This document shows positions 11,140-23,687 of a stretch of DNA of 64,000 nt, piece after piece. The notes beneath the pieces are model-generated. The model was not told the origin of the DNA, made no database searches, and saw only the letters and a list, made by a program, of their open reading frames with translations. Both the position numbers and the translations under genes were made by a program. Location of the stretch: contig JAAOMT010000187.1 in the NCBI GenBank assembly GCA_016748015.1, positions 130,087-194,086 of the forward strand, given 5' to 3'. This DNA is from Geosiphon pyriformis (lineage: Eukaryota > Glomeromycota > Glomeromycetes > Archaeosporales > Geosiphonaceae). Position 1 is the first letter of the stretch, and every line of letters begins with the position of its first letter.

Positions 11140-12607
11140 TTTTTGGTGTTTTTTATTAAGCAATTTTTGATGTTACAATCTCAATATTTTTTCTTAATTA
11201 ATTAGTAAACACAAAACAAACAAAATAAATAAATAAATAAATAAAAATTGAAAATTGGTATTTTGTTAATAACTATAATTAAAAATTATTGTTTTATTAT
11301 TGTTTATAATATTGAATTAATACTATTAATATTAATAAGATAAATATGAATTTATAAAATTATATTTAAATAATATAATTTAATAAATTTATTTAAATAA
11401 TTATAAACTATAAAGTTACTTAATAAAATAAAAACTAAACTTGTTTTTAATTTAGCTTATCTGTTTTTTTCGTTTTTAATATTTTTGTTGTATATATATA
11501 AATTTTTACAATTTTTTTGAGTTATTATTAAAATTTCTAATATTTTTGTTAATATTTTTGGAATTTTTAATATTATATGCTTTAATAATTTATACTTTGT
11601 TATTGGTTATTTATTTATGTTTTTTTGTTTTTTTTGTTTTATTTCACAAGTAATAATATATATATTTTTTAATATTAAGCTCTAATATATTTTTTTTTGG
11701 ATAAATTTAAGTACTTTTTTTTATTATAATATTAAAAATTTCAGTTTTTGAAATTTTAAACTGTAAATTAATTATTTTTCTAGTTGGTTTGCTGTTAATA
11801 TTTTTATAGCTAAATATAATAATATTTTATTATATTTATAAAAAATTACATATAATTAATATACTGTTTTTAAGTAGATTATTAAATTGGTTTTTAATAA
11901 TATTCTATTTGTTATACTATTTTTTGTTAAAGATTTTCTTAAATCTATTAATGTACTAAATAGTGATTGGGTTTTACTTAATAAATGCATTAATAAAAAA
12001 AAGATCTGTTAGTATATAATATCTGAATATTTAACTATTATATTAAGTAATAATAATAATAATATATTATCAAAATTTGTTTTTTTTTAATTTTTTTAGT
12101 CTTTTTTTATTAGTTTTTTAAATTAAATAACTGTTAGTAGATTTTTTATAATTTTTTTTACTTTTTTATAATTTTTTTTATATAGTTATTTACTTGTATT
12201 TGTAATTTTTTGTATAAAACTATTTATGTTGTTTTTTTTAAGTATTTTTATAACAAATTTTTTGATTATTAACAGTAATTTTTATGTTTAACTTTTTATT
12301 TTTTAGTACTTAAACAAATATTAAATAATTAAGTAAATATTATTTGTAATTTTTATTTTTGGTGGTTATTTTGTTATATTTGAGTAATATTTATATATAT
12401 TTTTTAGTTTTATAATATGCTAACTTTAATAATAATAATTGGTTCTAAATCTTGTAAAATATTATTTAATTTAATTAATATTTTTTGTGTTTTTAATTAT
12501 AATATGCTAAGTATTAATAAAACTTTGTTATAATATATTTTTAATTAATTATTATGTACTATTTTAATTAAAATTTTGTTTTCTAATTATAATTTATATG
12601 TTATTAC
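11140..12607 (-). mobile_element. Heavily decayed Gypsy-B copy (LTR + ORF3 + integrase C-terminus)
   Basis: Aligned by eye, this block follows the Gypsy-B remnants at 55600-58000 with G read as A and C as T. 11140-11660 matches the LTR (the TTTTGTTAATAACTATAAT stretch). About 11664 carries the TTTTTAATATTAAGCTCT segment that marks the end of ORF3. 12421-12606 matches 57774-57955, the region between ORF3 and the integrase C-terminus. Similarity stops near 12607 where another repeat begins. No frame remains. Confidence 0.72.
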
Positions 12608-13095
12608 AGAAAAGTTTTCTTGGTATACTTTAATTGTTAATATTCCGTTTTAATTGTAATCAGTCTCTTATGAGTTCCTCAATTTTTATGTGTTGAATAT
12701 TAATAATAATGTATTGAAGGTTTTTTCTTAATATTGTGATATAAGTTTTCTCTTTAATTTTAGTTGTCTTTGTATGTTGTGTACTTCTTTTCAGAGGCTA
12801 ATCTAAAATCTACTTACTGTTTAGGATCTTCTCTAAGACTATTTTTACAATTGCCTGATATGTTTCTTTAATCTAGAAACACAGAATGTTAATGATCTTT
12901 TCACAATTTTTCTAAATATATAATAAAGTTTTTTCAATTTAATTAGTAATTACATGAATAATCTTGATCAAAAATTATTTTTCAAAGAGTTTAAAGATAG
13001 AATGATAGTTTCATTTGCTAGAAAAAATATGTGAATTCTATTGTTAATTTTGTAATTATGATGTTAATTCCATTTATTATTTTTATTAATTTTTT
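12608..13095 (+). repeat. Repeat shared with 51640-52210; probable LINE-B 5' region
   Basis: 12640-12960 matches the reverse complement of about 51900-52210, including the shared segment TTTCTTTAATCTAGAAA. Weaker similarity continues toward the LINE-B ORF1 start. The simplest reading is that this is the 5' untranslated region of LINE-B, and that the other copy is the head of a decayed minus-strand LINE. It could also be an independent short repeat. Confidence 0.5.
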
Positions 13096-14871
13096 TTGAA
13101 TAAAATTTTAATGTTGGCATCAAGTCTAATGAGTCTAAAAAAAAAAAGAGGTGGTGCTTTGGAGGATAATATAAGTAATAAGAAAATTGTTACTGCTAAA
13201 GTGTCAAGTGGTCGTTTATGGGGTTCTAAAACAGGCAATACTACTGAATCAGATAGTGTGGACATGGAGGAAGAGTTCTTAGTTGAGGAGACCAGTTTTG
13301 ATCATGATAAAAGTGGTATTATTGCTGGTAGAGACTTAGAACAAACTCCTAAGAGCTCGAAAATTCAAACTAAGAAAGCGCTTGGCAAACTGCTGGGGAA
13401 GATTGATTTTTTGGGTGGTAATGATGATGATGACATTCTCTTGGACAAACCTGTAGTTCTCCTCCCCCCTTTGAAAAATTTGATCAATGTTTCTGTTAGA
13501 AAAATTTTTACTCTGGACATTAGTTTGGACAATGTTGTTGGGAAATCCACTCAGGAAAATCTTGTGGTGGTCAGGAAACTATTTTCAAAAATCAATGGTT
13601 TTGGGGAGGTCTCTACCCCCTCAAAATTTGCTGGGATTGTCAGAGTGACGTTTATTTCTGAAGTGAGTTTGATAAAAGTTACCAAGTTGGCCACTGATAC
13701 AAAGATTCTAGTAAATACCAATTTTAAGAAATCATTTGGGTGTTCAGATCAGGCTGTGATGGTGAAAGAAATTCCTGTTGGGATATTGGTTAAGACTGTG
13801 CACACTGCATTTTTCAAATTTGGGATAATTAAATCAGTCAAGATACAACTAGTGGGCCTATGACAGAAAGCATTTATCAAATTTAAAGATCAAAATCAGG
13901 CTGATCTTTTGGCTTCCAGATGGTTTATCCTTATTGGAAAAGATGCTGTTCATGTGGCCAGAGCCAATCTTGATAAACAAACATGAGACTCTAGGAATCT
14001 GCATAAGATACTGCTTTATACTCTTCTTATGAGAACCAATGCTCATGATATTTGGAATTATATTGGCTCTGTAAGTGGGAAGACTTGTGTGATTGATCAT
14101 CATCCAATCACATATGCTCGAGCCAGGTGTGTTATTGTTTGTTTTGGGTCAGCTGAGTCATTGGATGCTGTCATGGGTACTACTCTTATGTTAAGAGGTG
14201 CTTATCTTCATTGGTCTTATCTTGATTCTGTTGCATGTACAAAGTGTAATAAGGTGGGTTACACTTTTCTGAGTTGTGCTTTTGGTAAGAAGATTTCTTC
14301 TGGTAGCTTGTCATGTTGGGTTCTTACAAATGCAGATAAAAACAGACTGGCAGCTATTTACGCCAAATGTTCAGTGCCAGTCTCTCACTCTGTCTTTTTT
14401 GGTGGTGTTTCATGGGCCAAAATTGTTGTTGGGTCTTCCTTTTTCTCTTTCTCTGTTTGAAATGTTTTGTTGAATAATGGCTTTTCTTCGGAGATGAAGC
14501 CTATCCCACATGTGTCTCTGGTGTTGAATAATAGGTTTGCCACTCTTGAGCACAGTTTTGCCAGCCTCGCAGAGCACATGGATGAGCTGGTTAAGAGATT
14601 GGACACACCTGGACCAATGGTTTTCCAGCTTAGCCCTGGATGTCAGCCATTGATGATCCTTTCATTACAGAATTAAGGGGCGGATATAGTGATGAGTGAG
14701 GGTTCGGGTGTGGTCACTGGTGGTAAGACTGTTGTAGGAGTGGTGGTTTTTGATCCTGCAGTTATATTAAAAATGGAGAAAACATTGAACAATTTTTCAA
14801 TCACAGTTATAAGTCTTTTGGCTAAAATGAACAATGCTGGTTCAGTTTCTGCTGTTCATTTTTCTCAATGA
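13096..14871 (+). pseudogene. LINE-B ORF1 (broken)
   Basis: All pieces lie in one frame. Stops include TGA at 13861-13863, where LINE-A has Trp (QLVGLWQK), another TGA where LINE-A has KQTW, TGA at 14458-14460 and TAA at 14674-14676. The conserved blocks seen in LINE-A are present (FTLDISLDNVVGKS, VKEIPVGILVK). The zinc knuckle at about 14240-14280 reads CTKCNKVGYTFLSC: the His of CCHC has become Tyr, a C-to-T change. The ORF ends in the ATGA overlap with ORF2. Confidence 0.82.
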
Positions 14872-17800
14872 TGGATTTGGTTTGGAAAATTGTTATGTGC
14901 AATGTTTGAGATATCAATGTTTCTGCTAAGCAGGAAGACATTGTTTGTTGGCATAGGAAATCAGGAAATTTGGTCTCGATTGTTACAGAAACAAAATTAA
15001 GGTCTAGCTATAGGCTGTGGATTAAGGATAGATTTGATGGTGTTTGGGTTTTTACTTCTGGTTTAAACACGAGTTTTCTTGGTGCTGGGGTGGCCATAAT
15101 CATGAACATCTCTCTGGCTCATCATGTGTGTAAAATTTCTGAGGTGCTTAGTTGGCTCTTTTCTATCAAGTTGCTTTTCAAAAATAAGCTGTTAGTGTTA
15201 ATTTTGGGGCTTTATACTGGTGCTTCTCTGGCTGTTTGTTTCACTTAAACAGGTAAAGTTAACTCTTTGATTGCAAAGGCTGTAAATGAGTCCTCTTTTG
15301 TTATCTTGGATGGTAATTTCAATGAAGATGAATTTCACAAATACACTAATTTCAAGAAATGCTCTGATTTTGGTCTGATCAACTCTTTGGGTAAGAGCTT
15401 ATTCATGAAGGTACTGACATGGAGCAATTCTCAAGGTGTCTCAAAAACAATTAATTACATGTTTGTTTCTTCAAGTTTGGCCAATGCAGTTGTGCATCAT
15501 GCTGTTTTGAATGTTAGTGAACATTTTGACACTGATTATCAAGCTGTTTTTGTGTTCATGGGCTTGAGTGGCTTGTTGGATGTGTGATTGAATTTTCTTC
15601 ACAAGCAAGTGAATAAAGATTGTTGGAAGTTTAATTTTAAGGGTGCTGATGATACAATATAGACCAGATTTAAAGATGCTTCAGCAGCTAATGCCACCAT
15701 GTTCTTTGATGATTTTATTGTTTTTGAGCAATTCTCAGATTTGGATGTGATATAGGATACTGTTCACAAGTTTGTTACATTGTCAGCTAATGAAATATTC
15801 AAAAAGAAATGGTTTAAAGACTTTGGTCACATCTTTATCAAAGAATCTTCGAAGTTTTATAGATTAGAACTTTTGGTTTCAAAGATTGTTAGGGCTTTTC
15901 ATAGAGCTGTTGTTGATGGTTTTGTTTCTCTTATAAAGTATTGGTGTTCTCTGGACAGTACTAAGACTTTGGTTATTTAGGATTTAGTGGACTCTGGTGC
16001 AACTTTTGATCATGTTTGTTCAGCTTTCTGTATCATCAGAAAATCTTATAGTGTGCTAAAATGTGTGAAATCTCTGAAAGCCAAGAAAGCGAACATTAGG
16101 TCTGTTATAGATAAAAAAATGGAGAGCTTTAAAACAAATAAGGGTCATACTATCAGAAGTGTATTGAAGTGTCCATTTTACAAGGTGGTGTTTGACCATC
16201 TAGTTGTCAATGATGAGCTGGTTCTAGAGTTTAGTTTGGTTAAGTCTAAGATGAATGCAATTATGAAGAGTTGGACTCAGAAATGTCAAATTGTCTCTGA
16301 TGTTTTTAGTGAGTGGCATTGTCAATATCAGCCTTTGGAATATGTTTTTGATAGAGCTTTTTCTGGTGTAATGTGTTCAATTGGATTTTATGAATTTTTT
16401 GGGGTGGTGTCTAATCTACCTGATGGCAAAGCTGCCAGTCTCTTGGATATCTCAAATGAACTTTGGAAGCATTGTGATAAATCTGTTCTGGACATGCTCT
16501 TGGTACTTTTGAATTCATGTTTGGTTGGTAGATCTGTGCCCAGTTCTTGGAAAGAGGCTTGGGTCTTGATGATTTCTAAGTGGGAAAACATTCTGACAAA
16601 TACTTGTCCTATTGCTTTGATTGAGATGGCTCACAAGATTCTTTTCAAGATTCTCTCTGATAGAATCTCCTCAGCTTGTAGTACTTTTGATGTTCTTTGT
16701 GGGAATAATTTTTTGGTTTTGAAGGGCACAACAATTCAGTCTCTTATTTTTGTGATCAGGTCAGTTATTGAAGATGCTTTGGAGAAAGACTGGAAGCTCT
16801 GACTAGTTCTGCAGGACATGTAGAAGGCATATAATTCAATAGGCTGGGAACATCTTGAGAAAAGTTTAGTCAGGATTAAGATGTGTGACAGATTCATTTG
16901 ATTTTTTGGTAGTATTCATAGAAATTGTATCAACCAAGTTATGATGGACTTTGGTTTAACGAATGGTTATCATATACATGATGGACTAGATCAAGAAGAG
17001 GTTTTTTCCTTCCTTTTGTAACACATATTTTATGATCCTCTGTTGTGTGAAGTCAAACATCAGGAGAGTGTGTGTGGATACAGAATCAATTCTCACTTTA
17101 TTTCCAAAAGTGGTTGTACTGAATCTCAGGCTGGATTTTCTTTTTTTTTGCTGCTGGTGCCTTTATTAACAATATGATTTGGGTTGGCAACAGTCAGAAT
17201 ACTACCCAACACATTCTTGATGTTGTTAGTAAATTTTTCCAGATTAATAACATTTCAATCAATAATAACAAAACTGTAGCCATTCCCATTAATAATAAAG
17301 TCAGCCACCCATCTCTTTTTATTAGTGGTTTGCTCATTTCTGTGGCCCGTAAAGAAAAATCTCATCAGTATCTTGGTATTTTTCTGTCGACTGAGGGTCT
17401 TTCTAAGCCTAGTTTGACTAAAGCACATTTGGACATTTGTTTCTTCACTAATTTGGTCTTGAAAAAAGCTGTTTCAGATAAGCAGTTTTTCATTTTATAA
17501 TTGGTTATAAAATACAGTTTAGCTTTGTTTCTATTAGTGTTTGCAACAAGTGGGATGCTTTAATTTGCAAGGGCTTAAAGCTGAAATCTGGTCTTCTGCT
17601 TGATTTTTCTGGTAATACTATTTACTATCCTTCTTTTTATGATTTAAAGTCTTTTTTACAATGTCAGTCTGAGAGTAAGATTGCTTCACTTATCAGTTTC
17701 ACAAACTCTGGTAGAATTCTGGGTCATTTGTTTAGTCACAGGTTTCATAACTTGCAAGTTCTATGTTGGTGCTCCCTCCATCCATTGAGTTTTCCTGCTT

Positions 17801-19504
17801 GTATTTATGTCAGTGCTTCTAATAATTTTTTGTTAGGTATGGTTTGCATTCTTCATGACTGCAATTTGTCTTTGGGTGGCTCTTTGACCAGCTCTTTTTG
17901 ATTTCGTGATGGGGTGCCTATATCTACTGTTCTGGGCAAGTCTTTGTTTTTCAAGTTTTTGCTTTCTCTCTGGCATTATGACATAGCCTTTATGAACCAG
18001 TTTCATGATCATCATGGTAATGTCTTTAACTGGTGCATCTTTAAGCAATGGAAGAAACTAGATCTTTGTGGGCCAGTTCTTGATTAGTTCAAGCTCTCTG
18101 TAGTATTTCTCATTGGTCTGCCCTTTTCTTTTCCAGCTTTGGGTAGTGTTGACTCTCTGAACATTTGCGGGTCCAGTGATTTTTTGTCTGTTTGCAATCA
18201 TCTTTCTCAGGTTGGCTCTGATAGTTTGTCTGTTTATACAGATAGTTCTTTCAAGAATTTGGACACAATTGGTTGTTGGGCTGGTGCTGCTGTCTTTTTT
18301 GAGGACATTAATTTGGGTTTGAGTATTAGTGTTCATGGTTTGGTATTATCTACTTTGGCAGAGTTACAGACTATTATCTTGGCCCTGGAGTGTATACCCA
18401 GGTCTTGCTCTGTTTGCTTGTTTTTAGATAGTCAAGCTGCTTTGGATGCTTGTAAATTGAAGCTAAATTTGATGCATTCTGATTTTTGCAATTGGTGTTG
18501 GGTCAAGCATCAGCATATTAACAATATTATTTGCAGTAAGAACTTAAAGGTCACTTGGTGCAAGGTCAAGAGCCACTTTAGCATTTTGGGAAATGACTGT
18601 GCTGACAGTCTTGCTGACACTTCTTTTTTCTCTGGGTGGTTTCTTTCTTCTTACATTGGTGAACATTTTTTGGTGGCCAATGGTGGTACAGTCTCTGGTA
18701 ATTCTAGGCACTTTGTTCAGGATGTGTTTCGTGCTGTTTATCATGTACATTGGAAGGTTGGTTCTGGTTCTGGTTTTTTGGTGGGTGGTTTGCTTTTAGA
18801 TGTTAATTGGCTCAGCTTTTCTCAGGTATGACATCTTAATTTGCATATGGCCATGGGTTTTACCAGCAGGTGCATTGCTAATACTTGTACCTACTTTGCA
18901 CCATCAACTTCCTATAGCTGTTCGAAAATGTCTCTATAATAAGTGCTATTTCAGTGTTCTATGCTTGTATTGTGGGGAGGTGGAAATGTCTGATTATGTG
19001 TTTTCTTGCACAATCAATATTTCTGCTTATCACAAGATTTTGGAGTTCTGTGCATCCTCTTGAAAGGAACTTTCTGGTCATTCTCTTCCTCTCTTGAGTG
19101 TTTTGCAGCTGTTGTCATCTTGTGCTTTGGATTTTTTGGTGTTCTCAGCTATTTTTAAGGATTTTGTTTTCAATGGGTGGTTTTCAGAGACTGTTTCTGT
19201 CTTCCATGATTCCAAAGTAGCTAGAATTAAAGTTGCTGAGTTTGTGCACTCTCTTTGTCTCACTTTCAGAGATAATATTTGGGTGGTTTATGCTAAGCAT
19301 TGCGTTTTTATGGAGAAACATAGGCTGATCCCAATAAATGGTTTAGCTCCCATCTCAGTTTCTGTCTTAGCTTTAAAGTTTTCAGCTGGTGTGATTAAAT
19401 TGCTTGGGATTTCTGAAGCTTTTGGTGTCTATTTTGGCTTTCACAAATCTTGTTTGTTTTTTTTAAGTATTAGTACCTTGGTTTCGGTTGATATATCTGC
19501 ATAG
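14868..19504 (+). pseudogene. LINE-B ORF2: endonuclease, reverse transcriptase, RNase H (broken)
   Basis: The start ATG at 14868-14870 overlaps the ORF1 stop. Endonuclease segments run from about 14870 to 15590 (TETKLR, DGNFNEDEF, NYMFVS, FDTDYQAV; the last carries Tyr where LINE-C has His). The RT domain covers about 16300-17500 (LPDGKAASLLDISNELWKH, MISKWEN, and a degenerate catalytic box near 17165). RNase H lies at 18139-18831 (SVYTDSSFKN, TLAELQTI, FLDSQAAL, NDCADSL). A C-terminal Cys pair (CLYCGEVEMSDYVFSC) lies at about 18960-19020. The frame changes between 16802 and 17174, again before 18139, and near 18800. Several stops are transitions of Trp, Gln or Arg codons. Confidence 0.82.
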
Positions 19505-19639
19505 TGTTGTCCTGACTGGTTCAAGTGGCTGGTCATGTGTAGTAAACACATGATTCATGCTTAGTTTAAATCATTTCTTTGATGTATAGTTCTAAATGGT
19601 GTTTGGACTTTGCTTATTAAGTGTTAATAAAAAAAAAAA
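19501..19639 (+). other. LINE-B 3' tail with conserved motif
   Basis: After the ORF2 stop the tail reads ACTGGTTCAAGTGGCTGG, then ACACATGATTCATGC, then an A run at 19629-19639. The same order is kept in LINE-C and LINE-D. Such 3' tails are usually what the LINE's own RT recognises (family knowledge). Confidence 0.7.
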
Positions 19640-20921
19640 TTTTTTTAATTATAATAGTTTAATTTTCAATATTATTTCTTATTTTTTTTATTTAAAAATT
19701 TTTGTAGTTAAAATAATTTCTAAAAATTAGACTGTTTTGAATACATATCATTTAGAATTGATTCTAATTTTGTCAGATTTTTATAATTGTTGTTAAATTA
19801 AATAAAAACATATTATGAATATTATTAAAGAAAAAAATTTTAAGATTAGTTAATATTAAGTCAAAAATTATTCTGGTATTTTAGACAATAAAAAGACTAA
19901 TATTCTGATTAATATTGTTTTATTTTTAAATATAATACTTTTAACTTATATGTAAAAATAATTTATTAAGACTAATAATAAAATTATTTTTAAGAATACA
20001 AAATATTTTGTTTATAGAACTTTTCAAACAATTTATCATGTTTATTAAAAAGTCTGATTTAATATTAAAATTTTAGATAGTAATTTGCTTAAAAATATAA
20101 ACTAAATTTGATTATTATTGGTTTGGCACTTTAATTTTTATATGATAACTAAATTCATTAACAAAATTAAAGCTGAAATATGCTTTTATTTTATAAAAAC
20201 ATTATATTATAAATTGCCAATAACTGTTTAAAAATATCTATATGAGAAATATTATTATAGTGTTTTATATTTATATTGTGAAAAAATTGAATTTTTAGAC
20301 CACATTTTTTTTGCAAAATAAATATTAAGGCTTGCAAAAAGCTGTTAAATACCCATATAACTATCTAAAAAATATTATCTGGTCTGCACAAATTATTATT
20401 GTGTATATTTTAATTACTCTTTTTGTATTTTTTTAATATTACTGTATATTTTGCTTTATATAAAAAATTTGTTTTTAAAAACTGATTTTAAAAGTTTTTT
20501 TTGGTTTTTAAAAATACTAAAATTGCTAGTTGTAAGATTGTAAACTTTGTATATAGTTTTAAACTGGTTTATAAGAATAATATTTGGTTTGTTTATTTAA
20601 AATATTGAGTTTTTATGAAAAAAAATAATTTAATTTTATATAATAAAATTATACTAATGGTTATTATCAGTCTATTATCTGTATTATTTAATAGTATAAT
20701 TAAGCTATTTGGGATTACTAAGACTTTTAGAGTTAATTTTAATATATGCAAATTGTGTTTGTTTTTTTTTAAATATTAAAGATATAGTTTCTGTATATAT
20801 AAAAACATAATATTGTTTTAATTGGTATAAATAACTGGTTATATATAATAAACATATAATTTATATTTAGTTTAGATTACTTAATTTAATATATTATAAA
20901 TAGTATTTAAATTATACTCAT
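19640..20921 (+). mobile_element. LINE-E, strongly decayed 3' third of a LINE
   Basis: This AT-rich block aligns by eye with LINE-B 18700-19620 once transitions are allowed. 20030-20055 matches the segment after RNase H. 20210-20330 matches the ATAGCTGTTCGAAAATGTCT segment and Cys-pair region. 20700-20880 matches the C-terminus and 3' tail, including remnants of the ACTGG and ACACATGATT motifs. Nearly every C and G of the younger copy reads T or A here. Gypsy-A-1 inserted at 20922 near its 3' end. Confidence 0.78.
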
Positions 20922-21899
20922 TGTTACCAGACGAAATTAAAGATATTATTTAGCATGAAATTATCTTATAATTCCTATCATTAATTAGCATATATTATCA
21001 TTTCAAATGATTACTTATTACATTAGCAAAAATATCCGAAATTATCATTTAATTAATAACCCAAATTGTACACAACACAAATGTAACCTAATTGTGATGA
21101 TCAATTATGCAATACCCCGAACTATGTAATATTCAGAAGTTCGCCGAAATTTGTAGAAATTCGCTGAAATAATTGATAGTTCACCGAAATATCTAATAGT
21201 TTGCCAAAATAACTTGTAGTTTGCCGAAATGTATCTTTAATTCAGCAAAATTGTAGAAAATAGCAAAGTTCAAGTTCATAGAATAGTGTTACAACAAGTT
21301 GTATAAAAGAAGAGCTTCTCTTTTTGAGAAAATATATCTTACTTTAGATTTATCACTTAGAACCATTTCTACACACAAAAGAAATAAATATCAAATAATT
21401 CGAAAAACCAAATTCTTTAAATTATTACACTTGGAGAATCCCCAAAACCCAACTAACATTTTGAAATTGATTAGCTACCAATTTCAATAAACTGTTAGTG
21501 ACTCCAGGCCTGGATAGAAAACGTTTCTCTTGACAAAAATTCTATTTCTTTTACATTTCTTTTATTTTCTTTTATTTTCTTAATCATAATCATTAGGGTA
21601 ACCTACAGACGAGATTCCTGTAGAAGAGTTGACTTTCACAGCAAAGTAACTACACATTTTTAGTAAGCTTCCAGACGAGCAATTCCTGGGAAAGAGTTGA
21701 CGTTTACTACAACGTAACTACATAAAGTAACTGGCAAGGAATTGGCCATTCCACTTATAAGCCCAGCAGTTCAAATTATAGGAGATAATTTGAAAATAAA
21801 TTCAGTTATTGGACATTCAACTACATCCAGAAAACGTGAATTTACAACAGACAGACATTAACAACATTTAAGAAAAGAGACCAAAAACCTCCAATAACA
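20922..21899 (+). repeat. Gypsy-A-1 5' LTR
   Basis: 978 bp beginning TGTTACCAG and ending CCAATAACA. It matches the 3' LTR at 30171-31106 and the minus-strand LTR at 58599-59577. A tandem array of ~20-bp units containing AGTTTGCCGAAAT-like cores lies at about 21137-21250. The 3' LTR is ~42 bp shorter, all in this array. Confidence 0.92.
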
Positions 21900-21901
21900 T
21901 T

Positions 21902-21917
21902 TGGTGCTCTCCCACGG
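21902..21917 (+). other. Candidate primer-binding site
   Basis: TGGTGCTCTCCCACGG begins two bases after the 5' LTR end. Starting with TGG, it can pair with the CCA end of a tRNA. Gypsy-B has the matching segment TTAGTGCTCTC in the same place (48842), which supports function. Which tRNA primes was not determined. Confidence 0.7.
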
Positions 21918-21941
21918 AAATAACACAGCAACAAATTCAAA

Positions 21942-23687
21942 GTGGCGACTGCCTTAGACATCACAACTTTAGAGTACTATCAATCGATTTACACACACTG
22001 CAAACAACGATTTGAAATACACAACGGAATTATAGCTTTCAAGAAAACACTTTTTCAATACATCGAAAATCGAATCAATGACTACCTCTTTGGGAACTAT
22101 AACATTACAACAGTTAAAAAAGATCTTCTTAAGAACATACTACACTATTCCAACACTGAATCAGAAAACATTAGTGCTGAAGCTTGCACTACTTATTTTG
22201 AGGAACTCGATTATAATATCATTCAATTCTGTGAAGAAAAATATCTTGTAAATGCACAATTTGCCTTTGAACTCGAATTTGAACCTGAAACCAGTAGCAA
22301 CAAAAGACAAAAAGATAACTGACCTGTTCATACAACACCCAATACTCCCAAAATATCATTCAAACATTTACAAACACCTGAACAAGGAACCAGCTCAAAA
22401 CTTTCACTTACTATCACACCTTTTCCAGCTTCATTTGCACAAGCCCAAACACCTAATTCACCCTTGAATCGATTTGCAAGACCAGAAGATTTTACATCAC
22501 TCAGAAGTCCCACCAGACAACAAGAACTCCTTCAAACTAGTTTCAATCTCCTTGATTTTCTAGCTAAAAACCAAAGTGAACACTCTGAGACAGCAGCAAA
22601 CGAAGAAAACAACTCTGAAATAACTAAAGAAGAATCAATAAACAGTGACAACAAAGAAAACGAAATGACAACATACATTGCAAAAATCCCTAAATTCAAT
22701 GGAGAAGATATTGAGACCAGTTCCCAAGAATGGCTCGACCAAGTTACCAAAGCAGAAGATGCAAATGGATGGAATGCTGCCAGAATGTTGAGAACAATTC
22801 CTTACTTTCTTAAAAAAACAGCAGAAGAATGGTTTGAAAACCTTGCCGCCCCATTCAATGATTGGAACGCTTTTAAAACAGCCTTCCTTGAACAGTTCAC
22901 TGACAATAATACCTCCATCACTCTTCACAATTGTTTTCGAAATATCAAACAAGAACCCTCTGAATCCATTATGACTTATATTGGAAAATTCAACAAACTT
23001 CTCAGACGGATTTGCCAACTTGAGACAAATGATTATTATTCCGATGCTCAAATCTTGGATCAATTTATTGCTGGTCTAAAAGATAAACTAATTAAAAAAA
23101 TTTGCCCACACACACCAGAAGATTTAAACTCTGCCATACAGCATGCGAAAAGATACGAAATGGCCATGGAAGAGACCAATTGTACAAAACTTGTAAATTT
23201 GGCAATTGAAGAAACCAGCTCAGCAACTGAGGAAAAAATTGACCAACTCACAAAGAAGATCAAAAACTATTTTACCAACCAACAACAACAACAACCCCAA
23301 AGATATCAACCACCCCAAAGACAAAATCAAAATAACTTTGCACCACTTTCCAATAACCAGCCCCAAAATTGCCATTATTGTGGAATCTCTGGCCACTGAA
23401 AAAGAGATTGTAGAAAGCTACAGTAAGACCAACAAAACAGGAGTAATCAACGTTACTCTTCACCACAGCAATCTTATTATCAACCATCACCACCAGCTTA
23501 CTATCCACCAAGACCCCAATACCAAAATAACTATTATCAGCCTGCCCCACAATCAATCCAACAGCAATACCAACAACCACCCACACAACATTATCAAGTA
23601 CCTACTCGAAGACTGATTACACAAAATCAATTCACACCACAAAACCAATACCAAGTAAACAACAATAGAATCAGTTTAAACAACCAA
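21942..23687 (+). pseudogene. Gypsy-A-1 Gag (capsid and nucleocapsid, broken)
   Basis: Frame-0 reading begins at a GTG at 21942 (MATALD if ATG was the ancestral codon), which is odd and may be a lost ATG. A TGA at 22321-22323 splits the frame. The retrotransposon-Gag capsid region runs from about 22670 to 23190 (AARMLRTIPYFLKKTAEEWFE, then QEPSESIMTYIGKFN). A zinc knuckle CHYCGISGH-x-KRDC lies at about 23370-23415, with TGA in the position that is usually Trp. A Gln/Pro/Tyr-rich tail follows. Gag would form the particle and package RNA. Confidence 0.85.

Larger units (their letters stand above)
13096..19639 (+). mobile_element. LINE-B, near full-length non-LTR retrotransposon
   Basis: Order: ORF1 (13096-14871), ORF2 (14868-19504) with endonuclease, reverse transcriptase and RNase H, a 3' untranslated tail, and an A run at 19629-19639. 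APE-type endonuclease plus RNase H plus a CCHC ORF1 fits the I/Tad-like group of LINEs; the clade is inferred, not tested. The copy is dead: it carries multiple stops and at least two frameshifts. It lies directly upstream of an older LINE tail (LINE-E). Confidence 0.88.
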
